Shown here piece after piece: positions 34,807-48,107 of a DNA stretch of 64,000 bases (positions are counted from its first letter, which is position 1; every line of letters begins with the position of its first letter). The translations under genes were made by a program, and so were the position numbers. Source of the DNA: Tilletiaria anomala UBC 951 (Eukaryota > Basidiomycota > Exobasidiomycetes > Georgefischeriales > Tilletiariaceae); assembly GCF_000711695.1 (NCBI RefSeq), contig NW_013547018.1, forward strand, positions 62,001 to 126,000, written 5' to 3'. The notes beneath the pieces are model-generated. The model saw nothing but the letters and a program-made list of their open reading frames with translations, was not told where the DNA came from and ran no database searches.

Positions 34807-35210
34807 CCTCGCCACCACGCTTCCGTCCTCAAAAAGGCTAGAATACGCCGATCGCTGAAAGCAAGGGATATATGAGTACGTGAAGAGCTTTAGCTGCGCA
34901 CCCCCTGGTCAAGTCATATGCGGCTCTGTGGGATGTAGTGCCTCAAATGCGCTCCTCGTCAGCTGTTGCGCTTGCTTGTAAAGGAACAATATCCCCCACA
35001 CAATCTCGGCGTTCTATCTATCGGAAGGACGCCGACGCAAGAGCACGCAGATACTAAATTCACAATATATGACTTGGCATGAGTCGATTAGCCATCTGCA
35101 CAATCGTACTCCAGCCAACAATTCTACCGCTTCCCACAAAGTCCAAGCGCAGGTACAGTCGGTCTGTCGTAGGCTCGAAAGAGCGGACGGATCATCTGAC
35201 ATTCAGCATC
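34807..35210. promoter_or_regulatory. Divergent region between the ING gene and XAP5
   Basis: 404 bp. An ATG at 35079 is in frame with XAP5 and would add 44 residues unlike the family, so I treat it as upstream sequence. Nothing else recognised. Confidence 0.45.
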
Positions 35211-36544
35211 ATGTCAACATCCCAGTCCGAGCAGCGCCGTCAGGCCAAGCATGAGAAGGCGAGAGAGGCAATGATGGCCGAGTTTGAGCGACAAAAGCAA
35301 GACATGGCAAAAGAGGCAGAAAAGAACCGTACTGGGTCGGATAGATTTGTTGGAAAGAACGACAGCATTGAAGAGACGCTCAAGAAGCAAACGGTCGGTC
35401 TGGTTAGGCTTGAAGACTTTCAGAAGCGAAGAGTGGAACTCGAGGAGGAGAAACGGAGAGAGGCTGCCAAAACCAATGAGCTAAAGTGAGAAGTAATGGT
35501 CTGACTTCCCTCCGGCCTTGCAAAGGCTAATATCAGTCTCCTTCGAGGCTCTCATCCGTGCAGGCCCGAGGAAAAGAAGAAGAAAAAGAAGGCCAAGACA
35601 AAAGCAACATTGTCCTTTGCGATGGATGAAGAAGAAGGAGATGATGATTCTCCGTCGCACAAGGCGAAGAAACAAAAGACTTCACACGACAGCAGTAAAG
35701 CTAGCAATAGAAAGACTAGCTTCAAGAACCCCAGTGTGGACACTTCATTCCTCCCAGATCGCAAGCGCGAAGAAGAGGAACGCAGAGTTCGCGAAGAGTT
35801 ACGGCAAGAATGGCTCCACAAGCAGGAGGAAATGAAGCAGGAAGAGATCGAGATCACCTACTCCTACTGGGATGGCAGTGGGCACAGGAAGACTGTCAAA
35901 GTGAGATACAGCCGTGAGATTTCCATTTCGCTCAACGCCACCGCTGAAAGACCGTCACTTCCGTTTACAGTGCAAGAAAGGCGACTCCGTTGCGCAGTTT
36001 CTCGAAAAATGCCGTCAACAATTCCCAGAGCTACGCGGCGTCTCCGTCGATAATATGATGTACATCAAGGTATGTAGCGCTTACTTCTCTGGGATGCATC
36101 CTGAAACTGAAAAGATGCTTGCTTCAACAGGAGGATTTGATTATCCCACACCACTTCACATTCTATGATTTTATCGTGAACAAGTCGCGAGGCAAGTCCG
36201 GCCCATTGTTCAACTTTGACGTGCACGATGACGTGCGCCTCCTTGCCGATGCGAGCGTCGAGAAGGATGAGTCGCACGCGGGAAAGGTCGTTGTGAGTCG
36301 AAGATTCTGCAATCATGTTCCGTATTTGTTTCGCAGTACTTAAGAAAATCGGCTGTACCCACAGGAGCGGAGTTGGTACAATCGGAATAAGCATATCTTC
36401 CCGGCGAGCCGTGAGCGAGATCGATACCATACTCATCGAGCTTTCTGCTGACTTTCACACTCGGTTTCAACAGGATGGGAGCTATTCGAAATGGGGAAGG
36501 ACTATGGAAGCTACTCCATCCACGACAGGAAAAAGGAGGGATGA
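35211..36544 (+). CDS. XAP5: XAP5/FAM50 family nuclear protein
   Basis: FAM50/XAP5 proteins are nuclear factors linked to chromatin (H2A.Z-related transcription) and to spliceosomal C complexes. Exons 35211-35485, 35564-35900, 35971-36069, 36131-36292, 36365-36410 and 36474-36544 give 329 residues. The N-terminus is a charged coiled coil with the family stretch [16 protein letters not shown], then a Lys/Glu-rich NLS-like segment ([20 protein letters not shown]). The conserved XAP5 domain includes [57 protein letters not shown] and the C-terminal [20 protein letters not shown]. All junctions keep frame. The stop lies only 41 bp from the TAO3 stop on the other strand. Confidence 0.95.
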
Positions 36545-36585
36545 AGTCCGCGCTTGTGTGTATCAACTCTAGGCTACATATAATG

Positions 36586-39500
36586 CTACAGCATGTACGG
36601 GCCGTTTGGCAGCTCGTTCTGGTATTCGGGTATCTGGACGAGATCGATCCGTTGCGAGTTCTTTGGCGACACCACGGGCTCGTATTGGCCGTCGAGAGAG
36701 GAGTGTGTGGCGAAGCCGAACGAGTCGACTGGCCACTCTGTGGAAGGGTTCGAGGAAGCCGGGGCGGCAGATCGCGACACTACTTTTGCGACCTGTTTCT
36801 GCGGATCGCGACCAGCGTGCGTGTTGGATCTTGACAAGGTGCCGGTCTGTGTATTAGAGCGAGACAAAGAAGCGCCCGGGTTGGTGGCGGAAAGAGCGTC
36901 CGCTACAAAGAAGTTGGACAGGTCGTGCAACTGGCTGACGAGGTCACCCAACTCATGCTGCGTCTCGGCGCGTGTGCTTTCTGAGTGGCTCCAAACGCTA
37001 CCCTCGGATGCGTCTTCAACAAAATCGACATGAACTGCTGCGGGGGCCACATCCAACGTCCTCTCGCAGATGCGAAAGACGCTCTGGATGTTACTGCGTG
37101 CTCGCATAGCTGCCTCTTGCCGGTCTGGTATGGACCATCCGGTGGCTGATGGAGGTCCAAATACTCGGACCGTCCCTTGTAGTTCACGATGCGAAAGTTC
37201 GGTCTTGCACCATTGCAAACTCATGCGCATAAGCTGTCGGTGATCCGGGCCACCCGTGATGCGTGAGGTGAGACTCAAACAGTCCAACGCGTCCTGGGCT
37301 AGAGCGTCTTGTTGACTCAAGCTTCTCAACAACGGCATCCAGAGGTCAGAGCCATCCTCAGCCAACAAAGATTGCGAAGAGCCCAAGCCTTGTAGGAAGG
37401 CCTTGGCAACTTTCAGGGCACTGCTACGTTGCGTAGCATCTGGCGTGAGGACCGAGCCGAGAGCGATCTGTGCCATCATCGAGCAGTGCGCTGGCAAAAA
37501 GTGTGCTCGAAGCCCACTAATTCCCTGCCGGATCAGGTCGTCGGTGATTTTGAAGCGGCGATTTGCAACTGCCTCGCAGAAACGTTGCAGATCAGGTCGA
37601 TGTGCCTGTTCAAAGCATCTACCTAGGAGTGCGGCAATCAACAGGACAATGTCGTAGGCCGCTTTGGGCGAAACATCCGTTGTCTCAGTGGTCAGCGCAA
37701 AATGCGGTAAGATGGCAATGAGGCTGAGGCCCAACCAAGCGTCTCGGTCGGCAAGGACTTCGAAGACTGGGCCTTGAAGGACCTTCGAAACCACTGACAT
37801 GGCCCTTCCTTGTGTGCAAGACGATCTGAATGCATAAAGGATGCTGTGAGACCAGTCAGGACTGTTGCTTTCCCAGTCTACTGGACGCCATCTGAGTAAG
37901 CCGCTCGCGTCGACTCCCTCAGCTGTGTTGACCTTGTTAAGAATGGCCTCCATGAGGATTAAGGCATCCGCGCATTCGCTCTCGTTTGCAGAGCCCACAG
38001 CGGCAGCGCACGCCCAAAAGCAGGCAGCAGAGAAGTCATGGCTGCATTCCTTGTCTGCCGATGTAACGGAAGCCATGGCAGTGAGTGTCTTCATCGCCTC
38101 AATGGTGAATAGCCGGAAGTCATCGCTCTGATCTGAGATGGTGGCCGATAGTCGTCCGAGAATCTCTGCCAATGACTCGATGCTAGGCATTGGCTTCAGG
38201 TCGCGCAGAATGACAAAAGAATGGCATGCCAACGCCCTGACCGGGTTAACGGTAGCCCAAACAAGGGCGGCTCGTCGCCATTGGTCGCCCAGGCCGGTTG
38301 CCCTGTCCCAGTGCGGGAGTTGGTCCACGCGAAGGAGGTCGCAAGCTGAGTCTGAGTTTAAGTGCTTCCGCGAAACCAGGATATCTGCACCTAGTATCTG
38401 CCGAATTAGGCTCCCAGAGCTAGTCTGGCCTGGCGTCCAAGGCATCTTGGCGTGTAGTGTTGCCACGTGCAGCACTTGGGCCTTGCATTCGTCCGAACAA
38501 GATTCCGGTATCCCACACACAGAAAGAAAGCAGAGAAGGAGACCAGCCGCAGAGACTGAGGATGTTTCTTCGGGCACGCGTAGCGATGCCCGAAAGTCCG
38601 GAACGTGGAGAGACGCATGAGAAGGATCGACTTCGTAGCTGAGATTCTTGATGAGGAGCGGTATAGCGGATGCCGGCACCAACGCATCGCATGCTGCTCG
38701 GCGAAAGACGTCTGCCCATTTCCTGCACAGCAGCGTTACAATGGTACAGCTCGCGTGAAGCACCATTGGATGATGAACGTGAAGATTGATGTCGAGAAGG
38801 AACCTGAGGAGCACGTTGACGTTGCCCTCGACATGTGCAGTGCAGATAGATTCGACACAGGACTGCAGACTCCGGCTATCGGCATCTACTTGATGAGTAG
38901 CCACCCAGAGGAAGTTGCTGAGGAGAACGTATGTTTCGGATGCATACCCACGCTCCCCAGAGAGGTCGAGACGTACATTTTTGAGTGCGTTGCCAACAAG
39001 GTTCGCAAAAGATTCACGATGCGCAGGTGGCGCTTGTGCGACCCTCGACCCACATTCTGCAGCAATGAATAGTGCTGAATCTCCCAACCTCAGCTGAAGC
39101 GCATTGCAGACTGAATGCATGCCATAGAGGTACCCAGCAGGAGTCAATTGAAGACAGTCGCACTTGTGAGGAGCGATTGCATCGTCGTATTGGCTCAGCC
39201 AATCAAAAGCTAGCCGGCGTACCTGCACGTCTGGATCGGAGAGCTTGGAAACGAGAAGAACAAGGAGGCGGCCGAGCGGCATAGCCGCAGGAGCTTCATC
39301 TTTGAAATGGTGAAGGTCGCCAAAGAAAGACTGCTCGAACCGAGTGGGTGATTCCTCTCCGTGGATGAGGTCGATCACGTTGTTCCATGCAAGGACAACA
39401 TCTTTTTGCGCGCTCAAAACATTGCGAACCGCACGACTGAGGGATGTTCGAGGATCCAGTCTGGTCAACCCATGCAAAAACGAATGCTATGCTGTGTCGA

Positions 39501-42500
39501 AACTCACTGAGCTGGTTCGCGTGCTGCATCAAGTGGGGCTTTTACAAGCATGCGCGCCCATCCCACCGTTGAAACCCATGGCAATTGAGTGTCTTGCTGT
39601 TCTTGCGGATTCCTGAATTCGGTAATGGGAATGCAAGTACTGAGAGACGCAAGCGTTTCAGCTGCTGCGTGGGCGAGGCCATGAACCAGGTCACGTAATT
39701 CATTCAGTACGCGACTGCGGGATTGCTCGTCCTTGCGTCGGTAGGCTGCCGAGGTGAGAAGATTTGCCAACTTCGCAGACCCCTGTGCATTATGGGGCGA
39801 ATAAGACTGCCACTCCAGGCAGAGCAAGAAGATTTGCATGATAGTGTCAGTCGAGAAATAGCGCTGCAGAGATCCTTCTAGCGCGAGGCTGTCAACAAAG
39901 CAGCTCGTAACCCTAGCGAAGGCCAGCCGGATTGGATTTTGCTGCAGATCGTTGCGCATGACAGGGTCGGAGAGAAAGAGCAAGGTTTCTTTGATCCAAG
40001 CAAGAACAAGGAACACTTCGTTCGAGCGATGTGAACTGTCAAGCAGGGTGATATAAGGAATGATGGTTTGCAAAATCAAAGCGGTTCCTTTTCGCACGTT
40101 CGCAACTTTGTGGCGCACGACTGGTAGGGTGTCAGGTTTTGAGATTGTAGCCTGACGTTTTTCTTCATCGCCTGCATCGACGCTGACCTTCCGGAGCTGC
40201 TGGAGGCATGCGTAAAAAAGATGTCGATTCAAGCCAGCCGAGGCGAATTGAGCCTTTTCTGCTACCAATGGCCGCCCGCTGCATGCTAACAGGACGAGCT
40301 GCTGGACGAGATCTGTGCTTGTGAACGATTTCGGCTCCGGGGCTGTGTCACTTGATTGTCGTGCATGTCCTTGGTGGTCCATTCCTCCAACATTTGCGTC
40401 CGTGCTGATAGCGGCCAAGCAGCTGGCCATATGCGCCCACGTCTCAGCGATACCATCTAGGTTGGCCTGTGCTGCTTTTGTAGATAAATGAGCAGGGAGA
40501 CCCGTGGACGAGCTCAAGTAATTCTGCAGGTTGAGAACACGACTCGCCAGGTTCGCCTTGACGAGCGCAGTGACCGTCGGGAACAACGTGGCGCACTGCC
40601 GAAAGATGAGCCCTTGGATTTGATGCCATGCGATACCATTGATGGCTTCCCGTGCTTGCAGCACTGCTTCGACTGGGGTATCGGAGTCGAACAGAGAATG
40701 TGCAGAAGTGACCAAAGTGTCGCCTTCGAGAGACCTTTTGATTGGCAGCTCGAGCAGGTGCCAAACGCGGTTAGCCTGATGGAGGGAGCCGATCATTGCT
40801 GTCGAAGCCTCGCGGCCAGACAGTGTGGTGTCGACGAGAGATACGCTTTCCAGCACGCTTGCTCCTATGCGACGTAAGGCGACCACCGGAAATGTCATCA
40901 AAAACAAACTGTGCGCTTCGGCTTCATCCAATGTGGTCCATTCTCCAGCTCGTGCCATATTCGTGCTCTGGACTCCATCGCTTGACACGGGGGGCTTGCA
41001 CGAAAGTTCAACGTGCTTCTTCCATCTGTTGAAGCAGGCAGCCCATAATTTGAACACTGAGGTCGTTTTCTGAGTAAGGTGCTGCCTATTTGGGTGCACT
41101 TCCCACATCACGACGTCTGGGCGTACCAGATAGCGTCCGATGTATGCCAGGGCGTCCATGCTGTAGTCTCGACAAATTGAAACCCGATGAATGGTGCCTG
41201 TAGCCGTGCTAGCCAGGGCTGAGTCGGCGCTCCACAATGATCGCAAGATGACCCCGAATACGACATTGCGAGGAAGCTTCGTGGTGAGGCACTGCGGCCA
41301 TACACTCAGGCAAGCACGCAAGACGTCCATGAATGGTTGATGGACATGAGAGTATGCCGCCATAGCGCCCATGTCCTCATGGAACCGCCACACGAGTCCT
41401 TCTTTGTCATTGTCCATGTATTCGCTGTCGAGATGCGATCCCGAGCCGCTTCCTGACGACAAGACGGCGCGCTCGTCCAGGACTGAGACTTCCCCGACTT
41501 GGTGGTCGCAGATCAGTGCTATCTTTCCTATGAGGCCCTCGAAGGTGGCATGAGCCTGTGCGATGGCCGTGGTTGGCCACTCGATCTCTGCTGGTGCAGA
41601 TTCGGTTACTTGTGGCAGCTTGAACTCTTCCTCTATTTGCAGAGGGAAGCTGGGAGAACTCTTGTCTGCGTATGCTTGCCGAGTCAACGAGATGGCTCGG
41701 ACAGCAGCTACCATCCTTCGCTTGTTAATTAGCTCTGGTTGCAATGTCAGCATATTGCCTTGCAGCGAAGATGCACGCAGAAGCTCAAGAACAAAGTCGC
41801 GACCGATCTCCGATTGTCGGTAGAGGATGTGGTGCAGCATGAGAGCGTAGATATCTGACCCAGTGTCTTGCAAGTCGATGCTGCGGCGTTGCATCGGAAA
41901 CCAAATGCGAAAGAATGCGTCAAGGCGCTTACTTGTTGCATTGCTGCTCTCTTTGCATCTGAACAAGTAGACCCAAAGCAACCGCGTGGCGCTTTCAACG
42001 ACCGTCTTTCGGCGCGATCGATCCTTAAGCTGCTGCAATGAATTTTCGAGAAATGGCCACCATTGTTGTAGGAATGTCTCTTCCCTTGACGCGCACAAGA
42101 CTGCGGTACCGAGTGCGAATGAAGCGGCCCAATACCTCGGCTTTGCACTCATCACCTGCGCGCGCGACCACAGCACATCGGTCACCTCAACCCACGTTGG
42201 ATGATGTAGCTCCGCTGATGCTCGTGAAGCCACCTGCAGAACGATCGCGGCTAGCGCCTCAGCGAATGCGATTTTGACGCGCGTTCCATGTGCTGACGAG
42301 AAGAGGCGGACAAGGGAAAGGATGGCTTCTGCTCCTTCTTCGAAAACTTCCATGGGAAAGACCTGAATAGGTAGTGACAGTGTTAAATATGTGGCATGGG
42401 GTCGCGAAAACGATTCAACTCTCACAGTAATTTTCAGCTTTCCGATCAACTTGATCTGCAATTCGACTTCCGGGTCTCCTTCCTTCTGCGATGCTGTGGC

Positions 42501-44637
42501 CGCTAGACTCTTCTGGAGCATCATGGTCAAGGTGTCACACACTTGTACCAATCTATCGAAAAAGCGTGGGGTAGATTCTCTCATCAGAGCAAAGCGCAAT
42601 GTGGAACACGGCTCCTACTCACCTAGCTTGGCTGAGCACACCCAGTAAATCGCCTAAGCTATGATGAACCCGCAGAATGAGCCCATCCTCTTGCGGCAGC
42701 CTCAGGATCATTGCTTCTCCTAGTAGTCCAATGGCATCCACCTCAGGAGCAAAATCCACATAGCTTTTCCCGCCCAGGTCACTGAGCGACGCGGTCTTAG
42801 CGTCCTCGATGACATGGCGCGGCAGCCCATCAAAAAGAATAGTCAACGCATCCAGTAGCACGACGATGGACAAAAGTTTGGCCTTGCGAACTTGTGCTGC
42901 GTTGTTCCTCAGCTGCGCTTTCGATGCGTTCGAAGGAGTTATGTTCGTCCCTGTTCCGGAAGGTATGGTGTCATCGTCTTCGAACATCGAAGCAGAGACG
43001 CCATGTGACAACGGATCAGTTTGATTGATGTTGCTGCTGATGGTCGAATTCGGAGTTTCGTGTAAAGATCGCCACGCCCACAAAGAAGCCCAGATCGTTT
43101 GCAGCTGTTGCGGGTCACTGTTATTTGCGGCTTTGCTCAAACATCGGCATACCGACTCGAAGGCCACTTCGTTTTCTTTCTCGGCAACTGATTTCCAGAT
43201 TGAGCTGAAGGCGTTCCTTCCCCTCTTAAATGGTACTGAAAAGGATGCGCTCGCGAAATCGGGGTTGCTCTTGCTTGCAAGTGATTTCAAACGGGATCGC
43301 GCTAGCAAGGAGAAACGGGCCAGTAACACATTGAGAGCATACTGTGCAGGTGTAGAAGGATCAGCGACGCCCACCCCATGTGGAAGAGTGTATGAACTGT
43401 CATCAGAGAGCTGTATGGGTGGCCGCAGTGGAGCTGCTGATGACAATTGCCGATACTGGCTAGGTTGCGGCGTATGCGATCGTGAAGTGGAACCGTGACC
43501 TTCAAAAAGATCAGGTAGGCCGCCACCACGTGCCGGAATACCTGCATAGTAAGACAATGTGGGTGCTCCAATGATACCTGGCGGTCCCCGAGTTTCTGAT
43601 TGCAAGTGAGGCGGGAAGGGTGGCAATGGGGGGGGCATGCTCATTCCCATGTTGAAACTTGTAGAAGTCGGTGTAGAGGCGTCAATGCTGCTTCCAGCAC
43701 CAGCACTTGCAGCGCCAAATGAGGAACTGCCAGAGAGCTGCGAGCGCTTGTGCGAGTGACCGTGCACAAAGGTGTTTCCTTCCCAGGCGTTTGAAGCCGC
43801 AATATTGCCGAGAGACGCTGGACTCTCCGTTCTTTGATGTTGAACATGGCCATGACTATACTGATACTGGTACCCATCGTATTGCTGTCTACCAGATGGA
43901 GTAGACGATGAGGGAAAGTACCGAATGCTATGTTGCGAGGTCGAACGTGTAGGGGGAGTGGAAAGGTCTTGCCTCGTTTCACGCTCACGGTCGAGTGAAG
44001 GTCTTCCCCCTCCCAGCGACGGCCGGCCGTGTTGGTGGAAAGATGTAGATGATGAAGTGGGGAGCGGAGGCTCGTACGAAGGTGTCGATCCTACAGCTGT
44101 CACGGCACTTGATGCTGCAGACTTAAATGCTGCGCGCAAGCTGGCCAGGCTACCTTTACGCGGTGCTTGCTGCTGCTGGGATTGCGACTGGTTATTGGCC
44201 CTGTTCGGTGCGCTTGCAGACGGCGCATCAGGCAACTGAACCCCTTGGGAAAGTGACGGAAAGAGCGGCTGAGATTGACCGTGAGATGAGAAAGCGCTAG
44301 AACTCATGGGAGGCGGCATTGGAGGGCCAGTGGAAGAGATGGGACTCGGTAAATCGTACCCTCCGCTAGACTCGCTGCCATTTCTTCCATGCCACAGCTC
44401 TGCGCCTCGGAATGGTCCTCTTGTTGTGGAGTTTCCAATACCCCCATTTGCGGAGGCTGCAAAACCAAAAGCTGTTCCATCTTGTGAGCCAGAGGCTGAG
44501 CGATTATTGAAGGCAGGCCTCCCATTTGATGCACTTGCTGCCGAAGGGACTGCCGTTCCAGGCGCCTGAGTAGCAGTAGCATTACTATAGCTTTCTAGAT
44601 CTTCAAAGTCGGGAATGACCACTTGCAGGCCGCTCAT
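36586..44637 (-). CDS. TAO3: Cell morphogenesis scaffold Tao3/Pag1/Mor2 (Furry family)
   Basis: Very large scaffold of the RAM/MOR NDR-kinase pathway controlling polarised growth and cell separation. Exons 42623-44637, 42426-42552, 39508-42362 and 36586-39436 give about 2615 residues. The first ~400 residues are Ser/Pro/Gln-rich and disordered. The conserved N-terminal Furry domain starts near AQYALNVLLARFSLLARSRLK and includes FPMEVFEEGAEAILSLVRLF and HHPTWVEVTDVLW; the remainder is HEAT-like helical repeats. Near the C-terminus a short repeat (SRSNTQTG / SRSNTHAG) occurs. The 63-bp intron at 42363-42425 is stop-free and in phase. Two junctions have alternatives: intron 42553-42622 (70 bp) is preferred over a 43-bp version, and 39437-39507 (71 bp) over a 47-bp version, on branch-point spacing. 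Confidence 0.9.
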
Positions 44638-45301
44638 GGTTACCGTGTCAATCGTTCACCCCACGGGCTGGGGCGGAAAATAGACAGATAGCCCAGACTC
44701 TTTGTGACACAGACGTTTCGGGGACTGTTGTCAGAATGATGGCACTGGATGCCAGGCCTCGCCCTGTTGGCTGCAGCATAGATCCTTGCCATGAGTCGTC
44801 CAGCCCGGAACTTGAAACGCTCTGGAGTTCTCGAGGACATGACGCCGTCGACCGGGGGACGTCTCGACGATGAGACGGGTTCAGTCTAGTTTGATTCACA
44901 ACGCGACGTCCGTTAGCCCAAGTAATATCACTCTGGTTATATTTGCTTGAGTGGAAATTCATGGGGATTTTAGCTGATATTACCGGTGAGTGTAAAAGAT
45001 CGCTCCAAAAGCCCAGCATTCCCCCAGTTGGTCAAAAAGGAGCGAGAAAAAAAATTGGCTGAACACACACCTTCGGCAGTGAGCTATTGTCCGTACGATG
45101 TCATCGCTTTTTGTCTCCCTGGTACCTTGGTCACATTTCGTTTTGTCCATCGCGTCTTTCACTACCTGAGCCCAACTGGATACGTTGTACAGCTATTCGA
45201 TCGCTGCATCGTTGGTGTAGTCTGCCTTGCGTGCCTGTCCGGGTCTTCAAACAGCAGCCATTTAATCGCATTCCTTGACGCCTTGGCTGCGCAGACCTAT
45301 C
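44638..45301. promoter_or_regulatory. Divergent region between TAO3 and MEX67
   Basis: 664 bp between outward start codons, expected to hold both promoters. No gene or repeat recognised. Confidence 0.45.
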
Positions 45302-47723
45302 ATGTTCTCGCCGCTTTCGAATGGCACGCCAGGGCTGCAAGATGACATCAATCGCACCCAGGGTTCTGGAGGCCGCAACCATACCGGGGGCAGCAGTAGC
45401 AACAGGGGAGGTCCAGCTGGTAGATTGGCGGGAAGTACTCTGCGCAGAGCCGGATTGGTAGATCAAGACTCCGGTATGCGTGATGCCAGTCGCGCCGGAC
45501 CGAGCAGGAGATGGGAAAGGGCTGTTGGAAGCAGTGGAGAGAACACGTCTTCAGTGAGTCTTCAACTCACTCAAATCTCTATACTCAGCTTTGAGCTGGC
45601 TGGATGCCCTGTATTGTCACTTGGTCAATGCACTGCCATCCAGTTGCCATTCTGTGTACCCCGCCACTCATTACGCCCTCCCCATCAACATGATGAATTG
45701 CCAGACTGACGTTGTACTTCCCTCTCTCTATTGTCAAAATGATGTCTGTCATGCCTCATGATAGTTGAAAAGAACACTAGACGAGCCGGTATCCGCGGCT
45801 AGGGGTCGGTCATCCAAGCTGCGTCTAGCACGAGATCGCGCCAATCCCATCGGCAAGCGGCATCGAGGCAGCGGGCCGGTCACAGATTCTGCATTGGCAG
45901 GAGGGGCGGCAAGCAGGGGAGGTCGGGGCGCAGGTGTCAAGGGTGTTGCTTTACGCGGATCAACAGGGAAGCAAAAGCTGCGCAAAGCGCAAGCAGGTGA
46001 AGTCGCGCGAAATGGCAGCACCATCGAGACGCTCAAGTCGTTCTTGACCTCGCGTTGGGACGCCAATAGCGGCTTCCTCAATCTGTCGAACATGGCTTCC
46101 GATCCGATCCTGCTAGCAGCGGAGATCAAACCTCCAGGAGTAAGCGGGGCGGCAAAGGAGATCAGCAACGCTATCTGGAAGCTCGCGAGGGAAATGTTTC
46201 CAACTATCACGACACTCAGTCTGGCGAGCAATGGCTTCAAGAGCCTCGTACCCGTCATGAGCGTGCCAGAGTTCCTTCCCAAGTTGCGCAACCTCAGCTT
46301 GCAAGGAAATGACATCAAGTGGACCAAGGACCTTGCCGCCATCGCCCCTACAGTCTCAGGAAATTCAGGACGGCGCTTCGAGGAGCTAAGCGAGCTAGTG
46401 CTGCTGGAAAATCCAGTGCAGCAGAATGCAGTGGCTGCTGGGAATGAGGCTGGTTATCGAGAGGAGGTGCTAGTCAAGTTTCCTTCCCTCAAAATGCTAG
46501 ATATGAAGCCTGTGGAAGCTGTGGAGGCACAACAAGCAGCTTCAGGTAGCAAAAGCGGAAGCAGCACGCAAGGGCAGGCCAGCTCTTTTGTCGGCGTCGC
46601 TCCAATACCAATGCCACTTGCGGTCAAGCCTGGCTTCTCCGACGAGTCAGCACAAGCCATTATCCCAGCTTTCCTGTCGACATTCTTTGGCCATATGGAC
46701 ACTGGCCGACAACAACTCAAGCCTGCTTATGCTCCAAAAGCGGTGATGACATTCACGCTTCCGCTGCAAGCTCCTCCTCGAGCGCGAGCCGAAGGCTTTC
46801 TGTTCAGCATGAAGAACCAGCGCGGGTTACATGGCATGACCGACAAGCTGAAGATGCTCAGCGCACATGACATTATGCGGCTCGGCACGCATTCGGCCAG
46901 CAAAGGCGTACACAGCGGGCCAGATGCGATTGTGGACTTCATGACGCGTCAACTGCCCAAGAGCAGACATCCTCTCTCAGAAGCAAGCAAGTTCGTTGTC
47001 GATGCGTGGGTCCTGCCTAACGAAAGAATTGGAGCCGTAGTAGATACGAGATCAGAGAAGTCGAGCGCTGTGTTATTCATCAGCGTGCATGGGGAGTACA
47101 CCGAACGTGAGTGCCTTAACCAAACAATCGTATCTTACCGCATCATTGGCAGATAGTTCACATGCCACAAACATGCTGTTGTTCTACCAGTGCCATCGGA
47201 AGGCGTGCGAAGCTTCGACCGGACATTTGTCGTCGCTCCAGCTGCGCCGGGCTCCACGTGAGTGACATATCCACAGCAAGGATCCACAAACACCTCTTCT
47301 AAACCATCCATCATTCCTGCAGCGCGGCGAATGCCGGTTGGCCCTGCGTGATTTTGAACGAGCAATTCACCATCCGGCAGTATTCTGGCAACTCGGCGTG
47401 GAACCCCAAGCCAGTCGAGTCTGGCTCTGCAACTTCCGCTTCAGGTCTTGTGAGTACGGCACTTCCCTCCTTCTCGCAGTCAACGCCACCGCAGTGCGCA
47501 AAGCGACTTGGACACTGACCGATCCACAATTTCGCTCCCGCTTTCTGGCGAGCAGACTCCACAGCAAGAAGGGGAAGTGACGCGGCTTGCTGCACAGACT
47601 GGCATGACGCTGCCCTTTGCCATGCAGTGTCTCGCGCAGAATGAATGGCAGTACGAGCAGGCTGTCGCGAACTTTGCGTCTCTCAAGCAGGCTGGTCAGA
47701 TCCCGCCGGAAGCGTTCCAGTAA
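45302..47723 (+). CDS. MEX67: mRNA export receptor Mex67 (NXF1/TAP family)
   Basis: Carries mRNPs through the nuclear pore as a heterodimer with Mtr2. Exons 45302-45553, 45765-47106, 47191-47257, 47323-47449 and 47556-47723 give 651 residues. The N-terminus is Gly/Arg/Ser-rich. Leucine-rich repeats cover roughly residues 190-320 (TITTLSLASNGFKSL, LPKLRNLSLQGNDI, FPSLKMLDMKPV). The NTF2-like domain covers about 350-595 (FLSTFFGHMDTGRQQLKPAY, FVVDAWVLPNERIG). The UBA-like TAP-C domain forms the end (TGMTLPFAMQCLAQNEWQYE, then AVANFASLKQAGQIPPEAF), which binds FG nucleoporins. The last intron was set to 47450-47555 because it has a CTGAC branch point and restores frame into TAP-C. The 211-bp first intron is unusually long and its junction is less certain. 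Confidence 0.93.
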
Positions 47724-48107
47724 GAGCAGCAGCAAACACTTACGCAATATCAGCGAGGCAGGATTTACACTAGTAAACAATTCCCCTGCAATGCGGTCGC
47801 CATAAATCAATCCTGTATCATCAATTCTTGGCTATTCAATTGTATGCACCTATAAAAAAGCGCGCAAGATACATGCCTGCCTGGATGAACATGAGTCGCC
47901 ACGCCGACATGAGGAAGCTCCCTGTATAAGAACATCGAGAACGAGTGAACGCCAGAAATAGATACACAAGTGGCCCGATACATGAGATAGATGCTTGCTC
48001 AGAAGAAAAAAGGAAAGCAGAGAGAACGTATAGTCTAGAGACGGGCGACGGCAGAGGATGGTGACGTCGGACGCAAGATACGAAAGGAAACAGGTGGGAG
48101 AGATCGT
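47724..48107. other. Convergent 3' region between MEX67 and the HoxX-like gene
   Basis: 384 bp between opposing stop codons. No gene recognised. Confidence 0.45.

Noticed and set aside
35079-35210. Upstream ATG extending XAP5 by 44 residues
   Set aside because: The extension is unlike family N-termini, whereas ATG 35211 starts directly in the expected charged helix.
42580-42622. 43-bp intron option in TAO3
   Set aside because: The 70-bp alternative keeps the same frame, has a CTGAT branch-like motif and a pyrimidine tract, and fits the size range.
45680-45720. C/D-box snoRNA in the MEX67 intron (ATGATGA followed by CTGA)
   Set aside because: The boxes are only about 10 nt apart with no terminal stem and no plausible guide; likely chance.
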